A DNA stretch of 64,000 bases from Acidobacteriota bacterium (GCA_016184455.1 JACPCS010000125.1:1-64000); one strand, 5' to 3'; shown: positions 48,332-62,293, counted from the stretch's first letter. Notes: generated by a model from the sequence alone, not told the origin. Made by a program: numbers and translations.

Positions 48332-48364
48332 ATTTCCACACCTGTGGAAAACACTGTGGAAAAC
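48332..48364. promoter_or_regulatory. Cluster of DnaA-box-like sites
   Basis: ATTTCCACA (48332-48340, inverted) and two copies of TGTGGAAAAC (48343-48352 and 48355-48364) are spaced 12 bp apart. The general DnaA box is TTATCCACA; these match TTTTCCACA/ATTTCCACA on the relevant strand. Regular spacing upstream of dnaA supports DnaA binding for origin function or autoregulation. Confidence 0.55.
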
Positions 48365-48534
48365 CGGGGATTCCAGGCGAACTGGTGCAAAAACCGGCGG
48401 TTTTCCCGATGATTGACCAGGCGAAGGTCTGCGCACGCCTTATTTTTGGCCTTTCAACAGAGGCCAGCGCCGAAATCCAGCCGTGAAATCGGCGGTTTGC
48501 GAGGCGAAAGCAGCGGTTTCTTCGTATTTCCGCC

Positions 48535-49875
48535 ATGGACGCCAGCATCTGGGATCAGATCCTCTCCCGCGTCGAGACGAAGGTTAACCGACACAGCTTC
48601 TACACCTGGTTCAAGCCTACCGCGCTGGTGGCCGACGGCGGCAACGCGATCACCATCCGGGTGCCCAACCCACTCTTCAAAGATTGGCTCACCAAGCACT
48701 ACTCGGTCGTACTGTCAGAGGCGCTGGCAGAGGTGCATCGTTCCGGGGCGTCGCTCGTCTTCGTCGCCGAAGGGGCGCTGATTGCGTCGCCGGCGATCGA
48801 AGAAGATGCGCCGGCGGCCGAGCCAGCCGCCGACGAGGGTGCCGCGGCGACGGCGGCCGGAGGAGGGCTCAACCCGCGCTACACCTTCGACACGTTCATC
48901 GTCGGACCGTCGAACCAGTTTGCGCACGCCGCGTGCCGTGCGGTTGCCGAGGCGCCGTCGCGCTCGTACAACCCGCTCTTCATCTACGGCGGCGTCGGGC
49001 TGGGCAAGACTCACTTGATGCACGCGATCGGCCAGTACGTGCTTCAGCATGATCGCTCGCTGCGGCTGACCTACATCTCGTCGGAGCGCTTCATGAACGA
49101 GATGATCAACGCGCTGCGCTACGACCGCATTCTCGACTTCCGCGAGCGCTATCGATCGGTCGACATCCTCCTCGTCGACGACATTCAGTTCGTCTCGGGC
49201 AAGGAGGGGACGCAGACGGAGTTCTTCCACACCTTCAACGCGCTGTACGACGCGCAGAAGCAGATCGTGCTCAGCAGCGATCATCCGCCGCACGAGATTC
49301 CGGCGCTCGAGGAGCGGCTGCGATCGCGCTTCGAGTGGGGGTTGATTGCCGACATCCAGCCCCCGGACATCGAGACGCGCGTCGCGATTCTCAAGAGGAA
49401 AGCCGAAGCGGAAGCGGTGCCGCTGCCCGACAGCGTCGCGATGTACATTGCGGGACGCATCAAGTCGAACATCCGCGAGCTGGAAGGCTCGCTGATCCGG
49501 TTGATTGCATACGCGTCGCTGACCGGGCGGGAGATCTCACTCGAGCTCACACAGGAAGTGCTCAAGAACGTCCTCAATTCCGACGAGAAAGCGGTGACGA
49601 TCGAGACGATCCAGCGCTTCGTGTCCGACTACTACCAGCTGAAGATCGGCGATCTGAAATCCCGCAACAACTCGAAATCAGTCGCCATGCCGCGGCAGGT
49701 CGCGATGTATCTGTGCAAGACGCTGACGAACGCTTCGCTGCCGGAGATCGGCCGCAGCTTCGGAGGGAAGCACCACTCGACCGTGATCCACTCGCTCAAG
49801 AAGGTGGAAGACCTGCGGAAGCGCGACACAGATTTCAACAGCCTGATCACGAGCTTTCTCGAATCATTCCGCTGA
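48535..49875 (+). CDS. dnaA: Chromosomal replication initiator DnaA
   Basis: This AAA+ initiator has 446 residues from ATG 48535. Domain I is at about 1-80 (WDQILSRVETKVNRHSFYTW), followed by an Ala/Pro/Glu-rich domain II linker (about 85-110). Domain III has Walker A YGGVGLGKTHLMHAIG and Walker B DILLVDDIQFVSGKEGTQTE. Domain IV has SLPEIGRSFGGKHHSTVIHS for DnaA-box recognition. It is the first gene of the dnaA-dnaN-gyrB-gyrA series and marks the origin. Confidence 0.97.
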   Translation: MDASIWDQILSRVETKVNRHSFYTWFKPTALVADGGNAITIRVPNPLFKDWLTKHYSVVLSEALAEVHRSGASLVFVAEGALIASPAIEEDAPAAEPAADEGAAATAAGGGLNPRYTFDTFIVGPSNQFAHAACRAVAEAPSRSYNPLFIYGGVGLGKTHLMHAIGQYVLQHDRSLRLTYISSERFMNEMINALRYDRILDFRERYRSVDILLVDDIQFVSGKEGTQTEFFHTFNALYDAQKQIVLSSDHPPHEIPALEERLRSRFEWGLIADIQPPDIETRVAILKRKAEAEAVPLPDSVAMYIAGRIKSNIRELEGSLIRLIAYASLTGREISLELTQEVLKNVLNSDEKAVTIETIQRFVSDYYQLKIGDLKSRNNSKSVAMPRQVAMYLCKTLTNASLPEIGRSFGGKHHSTVIHSLKKVEDLRKRDTDFNSLITSFLESFR

Positions 49876-49883
49876 ATCCGAGC

Positions 49884-49920
49884 TCATCCACAGGGCCCCA
49901 TCGAAGGTGTCTGTGGACGA
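49884..49920. promoter_or_regulatory. Pair of DnaA-box-like sites after dnaA
   Basis: TCATCCACA (49884-49892) has one mismatch to TTATCCACA. TGTGGACGA (49912-49920, inverted) has two. They are followed by an AT-rich stretch (about 49968-50005) that could be an unwinding element. The 264-nt dnaA-dnaN gap also holds small hairpins (GTCCT-CA-AGGAC near 50004). Confidence 0.45.
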
Positions 49921-50034
49921 TTTTGATTACCCAAAACACGCACAGGATCCGGCGCGATCTCTACCGTTGAATGCACAGTTTTTTGCACACCGTAAGTTAT
50001 TGGTCCTCAAGGACTAATTCCTACGGATTAGGTT

Positions 50035-50062
50035 TTGCGCAGCGCCTTATTTTCGTTATACT
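50035..50062 (+). promoter_or_regulatory. Predicted dnaN promoter
   Basis: -35-like TTGCGC (50035-50040), 16-nt spacer, -10 TATACT (50057-50062), 77 nt before the dnaN ATG. The region is unusually AT-rich for this genome. Confidence 0.5.
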
Positions 50063-50139
50063 TTGTTATCTCTTCAATCTCCTCTCAAAGGGGATCCGTC
50101 AACCGCGGACCGCCACTCCGCTTGAGGTCACCAGCAGCC

Positions 50140-51243
50140 ATGGAACTCGTTGTCCCGAAGACAGAGCTTCTGCGAGAACTGCAACTTTTCCAGGGGATCG
50201 TCGAGCGCAAGAACACGATCCCGATTCTCGCGAACGTGCTGATCGAGGCCAAGGGCGATGTCGTGCAGATGCTCGCGACCGATCTCGAGGTGGCCCTGCG
50301 GAGTCGATGCAAGGCGTCGATCACCAAGGGGGGCTCGCTGACGCTCCCCGCAAAGAAGCTCTACGAGATCGTCAAGGCGCTGCCGGAGACCGACGTCCGC
50401 ATCGAGGAGGACAAGAACGGCGTGAAGGTGGCCGCCGATCGGTTCGACTCGCGGATGCAGACGCTGCCGCGCGAGGATTTCCCGACGCTTCCCGATGCGA
50501 GCGGGAAGGCGCGCGCCACGCTGCCGCGCGCCGCCCTCAAGGAAATGGTCGCGAAGACGCAGTTTGCGATCACGGGTGAGGACACGCGGTACTTCCTGAA
50601 CGGCGCGAAGTTCGTGCTCAGGCCCGACAGCCTCACGCTCGTCGCCACCGATGGCCACCGTCTCGCGCTCGTCGAAGTGGCGCACACGGTCGGCGTGAGC
50701 GAGGAGGTCGGCGTGATTCTGCCGAAGAAGACGCTCCTCGAGCTCGGCAAGCTCCTCGTCGAAGGCGACGGCGATGTGCTCTTCGAGACAGGCGAGAACC
50801 ATCTGTTCTTCGACGTCGGCGGCCGGATGTTGATTTCGCGGATGATCGACGGCCAGTTCCCTGCGTACGAACGCGTCATCCCGAAGAACAACGACAAGCA
50901 GATTGACTTCGAGCGCGAGCGCTTGACCAATGCGGTCAAGCGTGTGGCGCTGCTCTCCAACGAGCGGTCGCGCGCCGTCAAGTTCGAGATCGACAAGGGA
51001 AAAGTGGAGGTCACGTCGAGCAGCTCCGAATTCGGGGAGGCGCGCGAGGAGCTGTCGGTGGACTACGCCGGGGCTCCGCTCACCATCTCCTTCAATGCGC
51101 AGTACGTGCTCGACTTCCTCAATGTCGTCGAGACCGACGGCGTGCAGCTCTCGCTCAAGGACGAAGTGAGCCAGGCTGTGATGAGACCGGTGGGCGCGCA
51201 GGGCTACAGCTACACCTACGTCATCATGCCGATGCGGATCTGA
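50140..51243 (+). CDS. dnaN: DNA polymerase III beta subunit (sliding clamp)
   Basis: This processivity clamp has 367 residues from ATG 50140 (MELVVPKTELLRELQLFQGI), preceded by GAGGT. The frame is open further upstream, but that part overlaps the promoter and AT-rich leader. Three clamp domains are visible. Hallmarks are VERKNTIPILANVLIEAKGD, FAITGEDTRYFLNGAKFVLR, VATDGHRLALVE, LISRMIDGQFPAYERVIPKN and the C-terminal YTYVIMPMRI, with the PxRI-type end contacting the client pocket. Confidence 0.96.
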   Translation: MELVVPKTELLRELQLFQGIVERKNTIPILANVLIEAKGDVVQMLATDLEVALRSRCKASITKGGSLTLPAKKLYEIVKALPETDVRIEEDKNGVKVAADRFDSRMQTLPREDFPTLPDASGKARATLPRAALKEMVAKTQFAITGEDTRYFLNGAKFVLRPDSLTLVATDGHRLALVEVAHTVGVSEEVGVILPKKTLLELGKLLVEGDGDVLFETGENHLFFDVGGRMLISRMIDGQFPAYERVIPKNNDKQIDFERERLTNAVKRVALLSNERSRAVKFEIDKGKVEVTSSSSEFGEAREELSVDYAGAPLTISFNAQYVLDFLNVVETDGVQLSLKDEVSQAVMRPVGAQGYSYTYVIMPMRI

Positions 51244-53805
<2,562 letters not shown>

Positions 53806-53864
53806 CAGGCCCCAGGCCTCAGGCCTCAGAATTTCTGGGGCCTTGGGCCTGAGCCCCGAGGCCT
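53806..53864. repeat. GGCCTCAGG-type inverted repeat (family B) between gyrB and gyrA
   Basis: The left part CAGGCCCCAGGCCTCAGG plus CCTCAG (53806-53829) faces TGGGGCCTTGGGCCTGAG plus CCCCGAGGCCT (53836-53864). It starts at the base after the gyrB stop and ends 15 nt before the gyrA ATG. Confidence 0.75.
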
Positions 53865-53879
53865 ACACGCAACTCATTC

Positions 53880-56345
53880 ATGAATGCAGTAACTCCGAAC
53901 AGGATCCCCGTCAACATCGAAGACGAAATGAAGCGCTCGTACATGGATTACGCCATGAGCGTAATCATCGGGCGAGCGCTCCCCGACATCCGCGACGGCC
54001 TCAAGCCCGCGCATCGACGCGTCCTGTACGCGATGCGCCAGATGGGCCTCGCGTCGAATCGCGGCTACCGCAAGTGCGCGAAGATCGTCGGCGAAGTCAT
54101 CGGCAACTACCATCCGCACGGCGACGCGCCGGCCTACGACACGCTGGTGCGTCTGGCGCAGGACTTCAACATGCGCTACCCGCTGGTCGACGGCCAGGGG
54201 AACTTCGGATCGGTCGACGGCGATCCGCCCGCGGCGTACCGCTATACCGAGGCGCGGCTGAAGGCGCTCGCCGAGGAGATGATGGCGGATCTCGACAAGG
54301 AGACCGTCGACTTCACGCCCAACTTCGACGAGACCACCGAAGAGCCGACCGTGCTGCCGGCGCCGTTCCCGAACCTGCTGGTGAACGGCTCGGCGGGCAT
54401 CGCGGTCGGCATGGCGACGAACATCCCGCCGCACAACATGCGCGAGGTGATCGACGCCGCCATCTGGACGATCGAGAGCGCGCAGTCGGAGCAGCAGCCG
54501 ACCCTCTCAGAGAAGCAGCGGAAGCTCCTCGAGCTCGTACCCGGTCCCGACTTCCCCACCGGCGGCTACATCGTCGGTCAGCAGGGCATCCAGCAGGCGT
54601 ACCTGACGGGCCGCGGCACGATCGTGATGCGCGCGCAGGCGGAGATCGAGACCTCGAAAAAGGGCGATCGGTCCTCGATCGTCGTGTCGGCCATCCCGTA
54701 CCAGGTCAACAAGGCGAAGCTGATCGAGCGCGTCGCCGAGCTCGTGCGCGACAAGACGCTCGAGGGGATCGCCGACATCCGCGACGAGTCGGACCGCGAG
54801 GGTCTCCGGATCGTGATCGATCTGCGCCGCGGCGAAATCGCCGACGTGATCCTGAACAACCTGTACAAGCACACGGCGCTGCAGAGCAGCTTCGGGATCA
54901 TCATGCTCGCGATCATTGGCGGGCGGCCCAAGGTGTTGTCGCTCGTCGATCTGATCGACAACTTCGTCGAGTTCCGCCGTGAGGTGGTCCGCCGGCGGAC
55001 CGAATTCGAGCTGAAGAAAGCCGAGGCGCGCCGGCACATCCTCGAAGGACTGAAGATCGCGCTCGACCACCTCGACGCGGTGATCGCGCTCATTCGAGCC
55101 GCGAAGAGCCCCGCGGAGGCGCGCGCCGGCCTGATGACGCAGTTCAGCCTGACGCAGATCCAGGCGCAGGCGATCCTCGACATGCAGCTGCAGCGGCTCA
55201 CGGGCCTGGAGCGGCAGAAGATTCTCGACGAGCTCGCCGAGCTGCTGAAGCTGATCGAGCGGCTGCTGGCGATCCTCTCCAGCGACACGCTGCTCATGCA
55301 GATCATCGTCGACGAGCTGAAGGCGGTCCGCGACACGTACGGCGATGATCGCCGGACGGCGATTCTGCCCGACGAAGGCGAGTTCCGCATCGAAGACCTG
55401 ATCGCCGAGGAGGACATGGCGATCACGGTCAGCAACACCGGCTACATCAAGCGGACGGCCATTACGAGCTACCGGAACCAGCGCCGTGGGGGCAAGGGGC
55501 GCATCGGGATGCGGACGCGCGAGGAGGACTTCGTCAGTCACCTCTTCGTCGCCTCGACGCACGCCTACATCATGATCTTCTCTGACCGGGGCCGCGCGTA
55601 CTGGTTGAAGGTCCACGAGATTCCCGATGTCGGCCCCGACGGCCGGGGCAAGGCGATCGCCAATCTCGTCTCGATGCAGGAAGGCGAGCGGATCGCCGCG
55701 CTTCTGGCGGTGCGGGAATTCGACGAGAACAAGTTCATCGTGATGGGCACCAAACGCGGGGAGGTCAAGAAGACGGAGTTGACCGCCTTCAGCAACCCGC
55801 GCGCGGGCGGCATCATCGCGATGGACGTCGAGGAGCGCGACTCGGTGATTGCCGCGCAGATCTCCGACGGCACCAACGAGATCTTCATCGGGACACGCGA
55901 CGGCATGTCGATCCGCTTCCCCGAAAGCGACGTCCGATCCATGGGGCGAACCGCCGGCGGCGTCCGCGGCATCATGCTGCGCGACGGCGACGAGGTCGTC
56001 GGCATGGACGTGCTCAGGCCCGGTGGCACGATCCTCAGCGTCACCGAGCAGGGGTACGGCAAGCGGACGGTGGTCGATGAGTACCGCGTTCAGTCGCGCG
56101 GCGGCCTCGGCATCATCAACATCCAGACGAGCGAACGCAACGGCAAGGTCATCGGGGTGCTGCAGGTGACCGACGACGACGAGCTGATGCTCATCACGCA
56201 GCAGGGGAAGATCCTGCGGATGGCCGCGAAGGACATCCGGACGATCGGCCGCGCCACGCAGGGCGTCAAGCTGATCGACATCGAAGGCGACGACCGTGCG
56301 GTCTCGATCGCGCGGCTCGCCGAGAAGGACGAGGAAGAAGCGTAG
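53880..56345 (+). CDS. gyrA: DNA gyrase subunit A
   Basis: This DNA cleavage/rejoining subunit has 821 residues from ATG 53880. The winged-helix core has [20 protein letters not shown] and [13 protein letters not shown]. The catalytic Tyr lies in [18 protein letters not shown]. The GyrA-box in the C-terminal beta-pinwheel is QRRGGKG. In the quinolone-resistance-determining region the sequence is [11 protein letters not shown], so positions 83 and 84 (E. coli numbering, which coincides here) are Ala and Pro instead of Ser and Ala. No acidic C-terminal tail beyond EKDEEEA. Confidence 0.97.
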   Translation: MNAVTPNRIPVNIEDEMKRSYMDYAMSVIIGRALPDIRDGLKPAHRRVLYAMRQMGLASNRGYRKCAKIVGEVIGNYHPHGDAPAYDTLVRLAQDFNMRYPLVDGQGNFGSVDGDPPAAYRYTEARLKALAEEMMADLDKETVDFTPNFDETTEEPTVLPAPFPNLLVNGSAGIAVGMATNIPPHNMREVIDAAIWTIESAQSEQQPTLSEKQRKLLELVPGPDFPTGGYIVGQQGIQQAYLTGRGTIVMRAQAEIETSKKGDRSSIVVSAIPYQVNKAKLIERVAELVRDKTLEGIADIRDESDREGLRIVIDLRRGEIADVILNNLYKHTALQSSFGIIMLAIIGGRPKVLSLVDLIDNFVEFRREVVRRRTEFELKKAEARRHILEGLKIALDHLDAVIALIRAAKSPAEARAGLMTQFSLTQIQAQAILDMQLQRLTGLERQKILDELAELLKLIERLLAILSSDTLLMQIIVDELKAVRDTYGDDRRTAILPDEGEFRIEDLIAEEDMAITVSNTGYIKRTAITSYRNQRRGGKGRIGMRTREEDFVSHLFVASTHAYIMIFSDRGRAYWLKVHEIPDVGPDGRGKAIANLVSMQEGERIAALLAVREFDENKFIVMGTKRGEVKKTELTAFSNPRAGGIIAMDVEERDSVIAAQISDGTNEIFIGTRDGMSIRFPESDVRSMGRTAGGVRGIMLRDGDEVVGMDVLRPGGTILSVTEQGYGKRTVVDEYRVQSRGGLGIINIQTSERNGKVIGVLQVTDDDELMLITQQGKILRMAAKDIRTIGRATQGVKLIDIEGDDRAVSIARLAEKDEEEA

Positions 56346-56361
56346 TCGCGGTTGCCCCGAC

Positions 56362-56435
56362 GGAACACCGAGGCACCGAAACACCGAGTTTATTTGGTTA
56401 ATATTTCCCGGTGCCTCGGTGCCTCGGTGTTTCCG
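56362..56435. repeat. Reiterated-word hairpin (ACACCGAGG type, family C) after gyrA
   Basis: The left arm GGAACACCGAGGCACCGAAA plus CACCGAG (56362-56388) pairs with CGGTGCCTCGGTGCCTCGGT plus GTTTCCG (56409-56435). The loop is AT-rich (TTTATTTGGTTAATATTT). The right arm runs into the start of the next gene. Confidence 0.85.
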
Positions 56436-56806
56436 TAGGGGGCGTTTTTCTCGGTGCCCTCGCCGCCTGCGTCTGGCCCTCCCCCGAGCGCCAGTTCCTG
56501 ACCGACTTCTTCCAGGCGTGCCGCGTCTACGACACGACGGTCCTGGCTCGGCTCTCCACCGTTCCCTGCAACCCGAAGACCGACGGCATCATCCAGGATT
56601 TTGCGCTGGTGGGCGTCGAGCGCGACGGTGATACCGCGCGCCGGGTGACGATTCGCGCGCGCGTGCGAGGCTGGGAAGGGGGCGTCTCGGAGCGGACCAT
56701 GACCGTCGGCCTCGAGCGGCGCGAGGGACACTGGATGGTGACGAGCCTTACGCCACCTCCAGCTTCGCAAACTTCGCCCGCAGCGTCTTCCGCCCCACCG
56801 AACTGA
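56411..56806 (+). CDS. Putative small lipoprotein whose signal peptide is encoded by a repeat
   Basis: This frame has about 131 residues from GTG 56411, which lies inside the right arm of the hairpin repeat. The N-terminus is hydrophobic and ends in a lipobox (VGGVFLGALAAC, Cys20). The rest (FLTDFFQACRVYDTTVLARL, then GIIQDFALVGVERDGDTARR and TMTVGLERREGHWMVTSLTP) resembles small SnoaL/DUF4878-like lumazine-fold lipoproteins, though not securely. A Pro/Ser-rich tail overlaps the convergent helicase gene by 59 nt. No ATG or ribosome-binding site is visible. Either the repeat replaced the original start or the true product is shorter. Confidence 0.6.
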   Translation: MPRCLGVSVGGVFLGALAACVWPSPERQFLTDFFQACRVYDTTVLARLSTVPCNPKTDGIIQDFALVGVERDGDTARRVTIRARVRGWEGGVSERTMTVGLERREGHWMVTSLTPPPASQTSPAASSAPPN

Positions 56807-58994
56807 ACCGGACCACGACCTTCAGGTCGTCGTTGAGCGGCTCGACGCTGATGACCAGGCCCTCGCCGAACTTCGGATGGCGGACGCGGACGCCGGGCCG
56901 CAGTCCGTCGGGCACCGACTGGTCCTCGTCCTCGTGGGCATAGAGCGCCTGCTCCTCCCGCACCTGCTGCCCGCGCCGCCCGTATGACGCGCGGCGGAAC
57001 CGCGCGAACGACGATTGGTACGGCGACGTGTAGGTCGGGGACGGGATGTCCTCGATCAGCTCCCGCGGAATTTCGTCGATGAAGCGCGAGGGCTCGGTCG
57101 ACTGATATTCGCCGAAGACACGCCGACGGGCGGCGGAGGTCATGACCAGCCGCCGCTGCGCGCGCGTAATGCCGACGTAGCAGAGGCGCCGTTCCTCCTC
57201 GAGCTCCGCCTCCTCGTCCGACGAGCGCGAGTGCGGAAAGAGGCCCTCTTCGAGACCGGTCATGACGACGATCGGGAACTCGAGCCCCTTGGCGCTGTGC
57301 ATCGTCATCATCAGCACACGCGCGTTGCCGGAGCCCTCCTCTTCGTCCGCGTCCGACAGCAGCGAGAGCTGGTCGACGAAGCCGGCGAGCGTCGGCTCCG
57401 GCATCCGCGCCTCGTACTCGCGCGCCGCGGAGACCAGCTCCATGAGGTTCTCGATGCGACTGTCCGCTTCCTCGCTTCGTTCCTCGCGCAGATCCTGGAG
57501 GTAGCCGCTCTGGTCGATGACCTTTCCAAGCGCGATCGACACCGACTCTCGCGCCGCCATGTCCGTGAGCCCGACGATCAGATCGCGAAACGTGGCGAGC
57601 GACGCGGTAGCGCGCGGCGCCAGCACGCGCCGATCGACCGCGTAGACGAGGCGCGACCAGAGCGAGTCGGCGGGAGGAGTCTCATCGAGAAGGGGCGACG
57701 CATGCGTCGCCTCCACCAGCGCGTCGAGTGATTCCATGACGGCCTTGCCGATCCCCCTCGCCGGCACGTTGATGACGCGGCGCAGGCTGACGTTGTCGTG
57801 CGGGTTGAGCACGAGCTTCAGGTACGCGAGCGCGTCCTTGATTTCCTTGCGCTCGTAGAAGCGCACGCCCCCGATGATCTTGTAGTCGGTGCCCGCGCGC
57901 CGGAGGGCGTCTTCAATCGTGCGCGACTGCGCGTTCGTGCGGTAGAGGACCGCGACCGTCGTCTCGACGTCCTCGTGGAGCGCGTCGCGTGCGATGCGGG
58001 CGACGAAATCGGCCTCGTCCAGGTCGTCGCCGGCGCGGTAGTACAGCACGCGCGCACCGCCGGTCCGGTCCGTATACAGCCGCTTCTCCTTGCGATTGCG
58101 ATTCTGCGAGATGACGGCTGTCGCCGCGTCGAGGATGATCTGTGTCGAGCGGTAGTTCCGCTCGAGCCGCACGATCGTCGCCTCGGGGAAGTCGTGCTCG
58201 AAGTCGAGGATGTTCCGCAGGTCGGCGCCGCGCCACTTGTAAATCGACTGATCGGGATCGCCGACCACACAGATGTTGCGATACCGCGAGGCCAGCCGCT
58301 GGACGAGGAGATACTGGGGCCGGTTCGTGTCCTGATACTCGTCGACCATGAGATACCGGAACTTCTCGGCGTACCGCTGGCGCACCGGCTCGGCGCGCTC
58401 GAAGAGCTCCACGGCCTTCAGCAGGAGATCGTCGAAATCGAGGGCGTTGGCGTCGCGGAGCGCCCGCAGGTAGCGCTCGTACAAGGCGCCTATCTGCTGG
58501 TCGCGCGGACTCCACGAGTTGGCCGCGAACGCCTCGGGGCCTTCCATCCGGTTCTTCGCGTGGCTGATCCGCGACAGCGCGACCCGCGGCTGCACCGCCG
58601 AGTCGTCGAGTCCGAGCCCCCGCATCGCCTGCTTGACCACGGTGAGCTGGTCGGTCGAGTCGTAGATGACGAAATCGCGCGACAGACCGATGTGAGGGGC
58701 CTCGCGCCGCAGCAGCCGCGCGCACAACGCATGAAAGGTGGAGATCCAGAGCTGCCGGCAGTCGGCGCCAAGCAGGGTCTCGACGCGCGTCCGCATCTCC
58801 TCCGCCGCCTTGTTCGTGAAGGTGACCGCCAGGATCCGATCGGGCGCGCAGGCGGCCGTGCTGATGAGATATGCGATCCGGTGCGCGATGACCCGCGTCT
58901 TGCCCGATCCCGCGCCCGCGAGGATCACCAGCGGGCCGTCGGTATGGAGAACCGCTTCCTGCTGTTCGGGATTGAGGCTTGCAAGGAGATCCAA
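56748..58994 (-). CDS. UvrD/PcrA-type ATP-dependent DNA helicase
   Basis: This superfamily-1 3'-5' helicase has 748 residues from ATG 58994. Motifs in order are the Q-motif LNPEQQEAVLHTDGPLVILA, Walker A AGAGSGKTRVIAHR, AVTFTNKAAEEMR, Walker B LMVDEYQDTN, VVGDPDQSIYKWRGAD, LERNYRST, MTMHSAKGLEFPIVVMTGLE and VGITRAQRRLVMT. The C-terminal Tudor-like module (about 690-746: PGVRVRHPKFGEGLVISVEP) is the RNA-polymerase-binding domain of PcrA/UvrD. PcrA-type architecture is favoured over Rep. It follows glmS by 29 nt. Confidence 0.95.
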   Translation of the reverse strand: MDLLASLNPEQQEAVLHTDGPLVILAGAGSGKTRVIAHRIAYLISTAACAPDRILAVTFTNKAAEEMRTRVETLLGADCRQLWISTFHALCARLLRREAPHIGLSRDFVIYDSTDQLTVVKQAMRGLGLDDSAVQPRVALSRISHAKNRMEGPEAFAANSWSPRDQQIGALYERYLRALRDANALDFDDLLLKAVELFERAEPVRQRYAEKFRYLMVDEYQDTNRPQYLLVQRLASRYRNICVVGDPDQSIYKWRGADLRNILDFEHDFPEATIVRLERNYRSTQIILDAATAVISQNRNRKEKRLYTDRTGGARVLYYRAGDDLDEADFVARIARDALHEDVETTVAVLYRTNAQSRTIEDALRRAGTDYKIIGGVRFYERKEIKDALAYLKLVLNPHDNVSLRRVINVPARGIGKAVMESLDALVEATHASPLLDETPPADSLWSRLVYAVDRRVLAPRATASLATFRDLIVGLTDMAARESVSIALGKVIDQSGYLQDLREERSEEADSRIENLMELVSAAREYEARMPEPTLAGFVDQLSLLSDADEEEGSGNARVLMMTMHSAKGLEFPIVVMTGLEEGLFPHSRSSDEEAELEEERRLCYVGITRAQRRLVMTSAARRRVFGEYQSTEPSRFIDEIPRELIEDIPSPTYTSPYQSSFARFRRASYGRRGQQVREEQALYAHEDEDQSVPDGLRPGVRVRHPKFGEGLVISVEPLNDDLKVVVRFSSVGRKTLRAKFAKLEVA

Positions 58995-59023
58995 GCCTTC
59001 ATTCTACCGTCGTCCAGCCGGAC

Positions 59024-60865
<1,842 letters not shown>

Positions 60866-60868
60866 AAA

Positions 60869-60901
60869 CAGGCCTCAGGGCCCAGGCCTCAGGCCTCAGC
60901 C
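60869..60901. repeat. GGCCTCAGG-type repeat (family B) between glmU and glmS
   Basis: CAGGCCTCAGGGCCCAGGCC then TCAGGCCTCAG spans the 30-nt gap and includes the glmU stop. The words match the left arm at 53806. Confidence 0.75.
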
Positions 60902-62293
60902 CGCATTCTTCTTCCGTTCCACCCAGCCCTCGATGTTCGTCTGGCGGCCGCGCGCGATGCCGAGCGCGCCCGCCGGCACGTCCTCGGTGATGGATGAGCC
61001 GGCGGCCACGTACGCGCCCCTGCCGATCCGCACTGGCGCCACGAGTTGCGTATCGCTGCCGATGAACGCGCCTTCCTCGATCACCGTCTGATGCTTGGTC
61101 CGCCCATCGTAGTTGCAGGTAATGGTTCCAGCGCCCACGTTGACGTTCGGCCCGATGGTGGCATCGCCCAGGTAGGACAGGTGATTCGCCTTCGAGCCGG
61201 GGCCCAGCGTGGTCTTCTTCAATTCCACGAAATTGCCTACTTTGGCCGCCTGGCCGACCTCGGTCTCCGGCCGGAGGTGCGCAAACGGCCCGATGGACGC
61301 GCCTTCTGCAACCCGCGCACCAATGATGAGGCAGAAGTTGTGGATCGTCACCCGGTCTGCGATTTCCGTATCGACGATACGGACATACGCGTGAATCTCG
61401 CAGGCGGCGCCGATCCTGCTCTGTCCCTGGATCGCCACACCAGGGTGTATCACCGTGTCGGCGCCGATGGTGACGTCCGGGTCGATGTAGGTGGTGGCCG
61501 GATCGATGAGCGTGACGCCGGCCGCCATCAATTCCTCGTTCTTGGTCTGTCTCATGGTGGCGCTCACTTCCGCGAGCTCAGTGCGGCTGTTCACCCCGCG
61601 GACCTCGCGAGGATCGTCGACGACAAGCGTTTCCACCGGACGTCGCCGCCGGCGGTACGCGGCAATCAGATCGGTGAGGTAGTACTCTCCCTGCGCATTC
61701 GTTGCGGCGATCGTCCGCAGCGTGTCGAACAGCGGCGGGAGGTCGAACGCATAGATGCCGCTGTTGATCTCGCGAATCTGCCGCTCGGCGGGGGAGGCGT
61801 CCCGCTCTTCGACGATGCGGGCGATCCGGCCGGAGGTGCGGACGATTCGGCCGTAGCCGTACGGCCGTTCGACGACGGCGGTGACCACTGTGGCTGCCGC
61901 TTTGGCGCCTCGATGGACCTCGAGGAGGCGCCGTAAGGTGGCCGGGCGCAGCAAGGGCACATCGCCCGACAGCAGAATCAGTGTGCCCGTCTGCCCGTCC
62001 AGAACCGGGGCCGTCTGCTGGAGGGCGTGCGCGGTTCCGAGTTGCGGTTCCTGGACGGCGAACTGGAGCCCCTCCTGCTCCCGGAGGTGACCGCGAATGG
62101 CCTCCGCCTCGTGGCCGATGACCAGCGTCGTCGTGGCCGGCGAGATCGCCGCCGCCGTGCGGAGCACGTGGTCGACCATGGGGCGGCCGGCGATGGCGTG
62201 GAGGACCTTGGGAAGGCCGGATTTCATCCGGGTGCCTTGCCCGGCGGCCAGGATGACGACGTGAAGGTCAGAGCCGGCGGCGTCTTTGGTCAT
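60896..62293 (-). CDS. glmU: Bifunctional N-acetylglucosamine-1-phosphate uridyltransferase / glucosamine-1-phosphate acetyltransferase
   Basis: GlmU makes UDP-GlcNAc; 465 residues from ATG 62293. The pyrophosphorylase domain (about 1-235) has LAAGQGTRMKSGLPKVLHAI, LLSGDVPLLRPATL, EINSGIYAFD and GEYYLTDLI. The left-handed beta-helix acetyltransferase domain (about 255-450) shows hexapeptide turns (VTIGADTVIHPGVAIQG) and FVELKKTTLGPGSKANHLSY. The NYDG and IGRGAYVAAGSSITEDVPAG motifs complete it. The ATG overlaps the rsmI stop (ATGA, 62290-62293). Confidence 0.96.
   Translation of the reverse strand: MTKDAAGSDLHVVILAAGQGTRMKSGLPKVLHAIAGRPMVDHVLRTAAAISPATTTLVIGHEAEAIRGHLREQEGLQFAVQEPQLGTAHALQQTAPVLDGQTGTLILLSGDVPLLRPATLRRLLEVHRGAKAAATVVTAVVERPYGYGRIVRTSGRIARIVEERDASPAERQIREINSGIYAFDLPPLFDTLRTIAATNAQGEYYLTDLIAAYRRRRRPVETLVVDDPREVRGVNSRTELAEVSATMRQTKNEELMAAGVTLIDPATTYIDPDVTIGADTVIHPGVAIQGQSRIGAACEIHAYVRIVDTEIADRVTIHNFCLIIGARVAEGASIGPFAHLRPETEVGQAAKVGNFVELKKTTLGPGSKANHLSYLGDATIGPNVNVGAGTITCNYDGRTKHQTVIEEGAFIGSDTQLVAPVRIGRGAYVAAGSSITEDVPAGALGIARGRQTNIEGWVERKKNAG

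Larger units (their letters stand above)
48074..48534. other. 461-nt rpmH-dnaA intergenic region, candidate replication origin element
   Basis: No gene was found. It contains the rpmH promoter (48171-48200), the DnaA-box-like cluster (48332-48364), several GC-rich palindromes near rpmH (CCTCCGCGGAGG, 48098-48109) and AT-richer patches before dnaA. A dnaA promoter could not be placed confidently. Confidence 0.6.
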
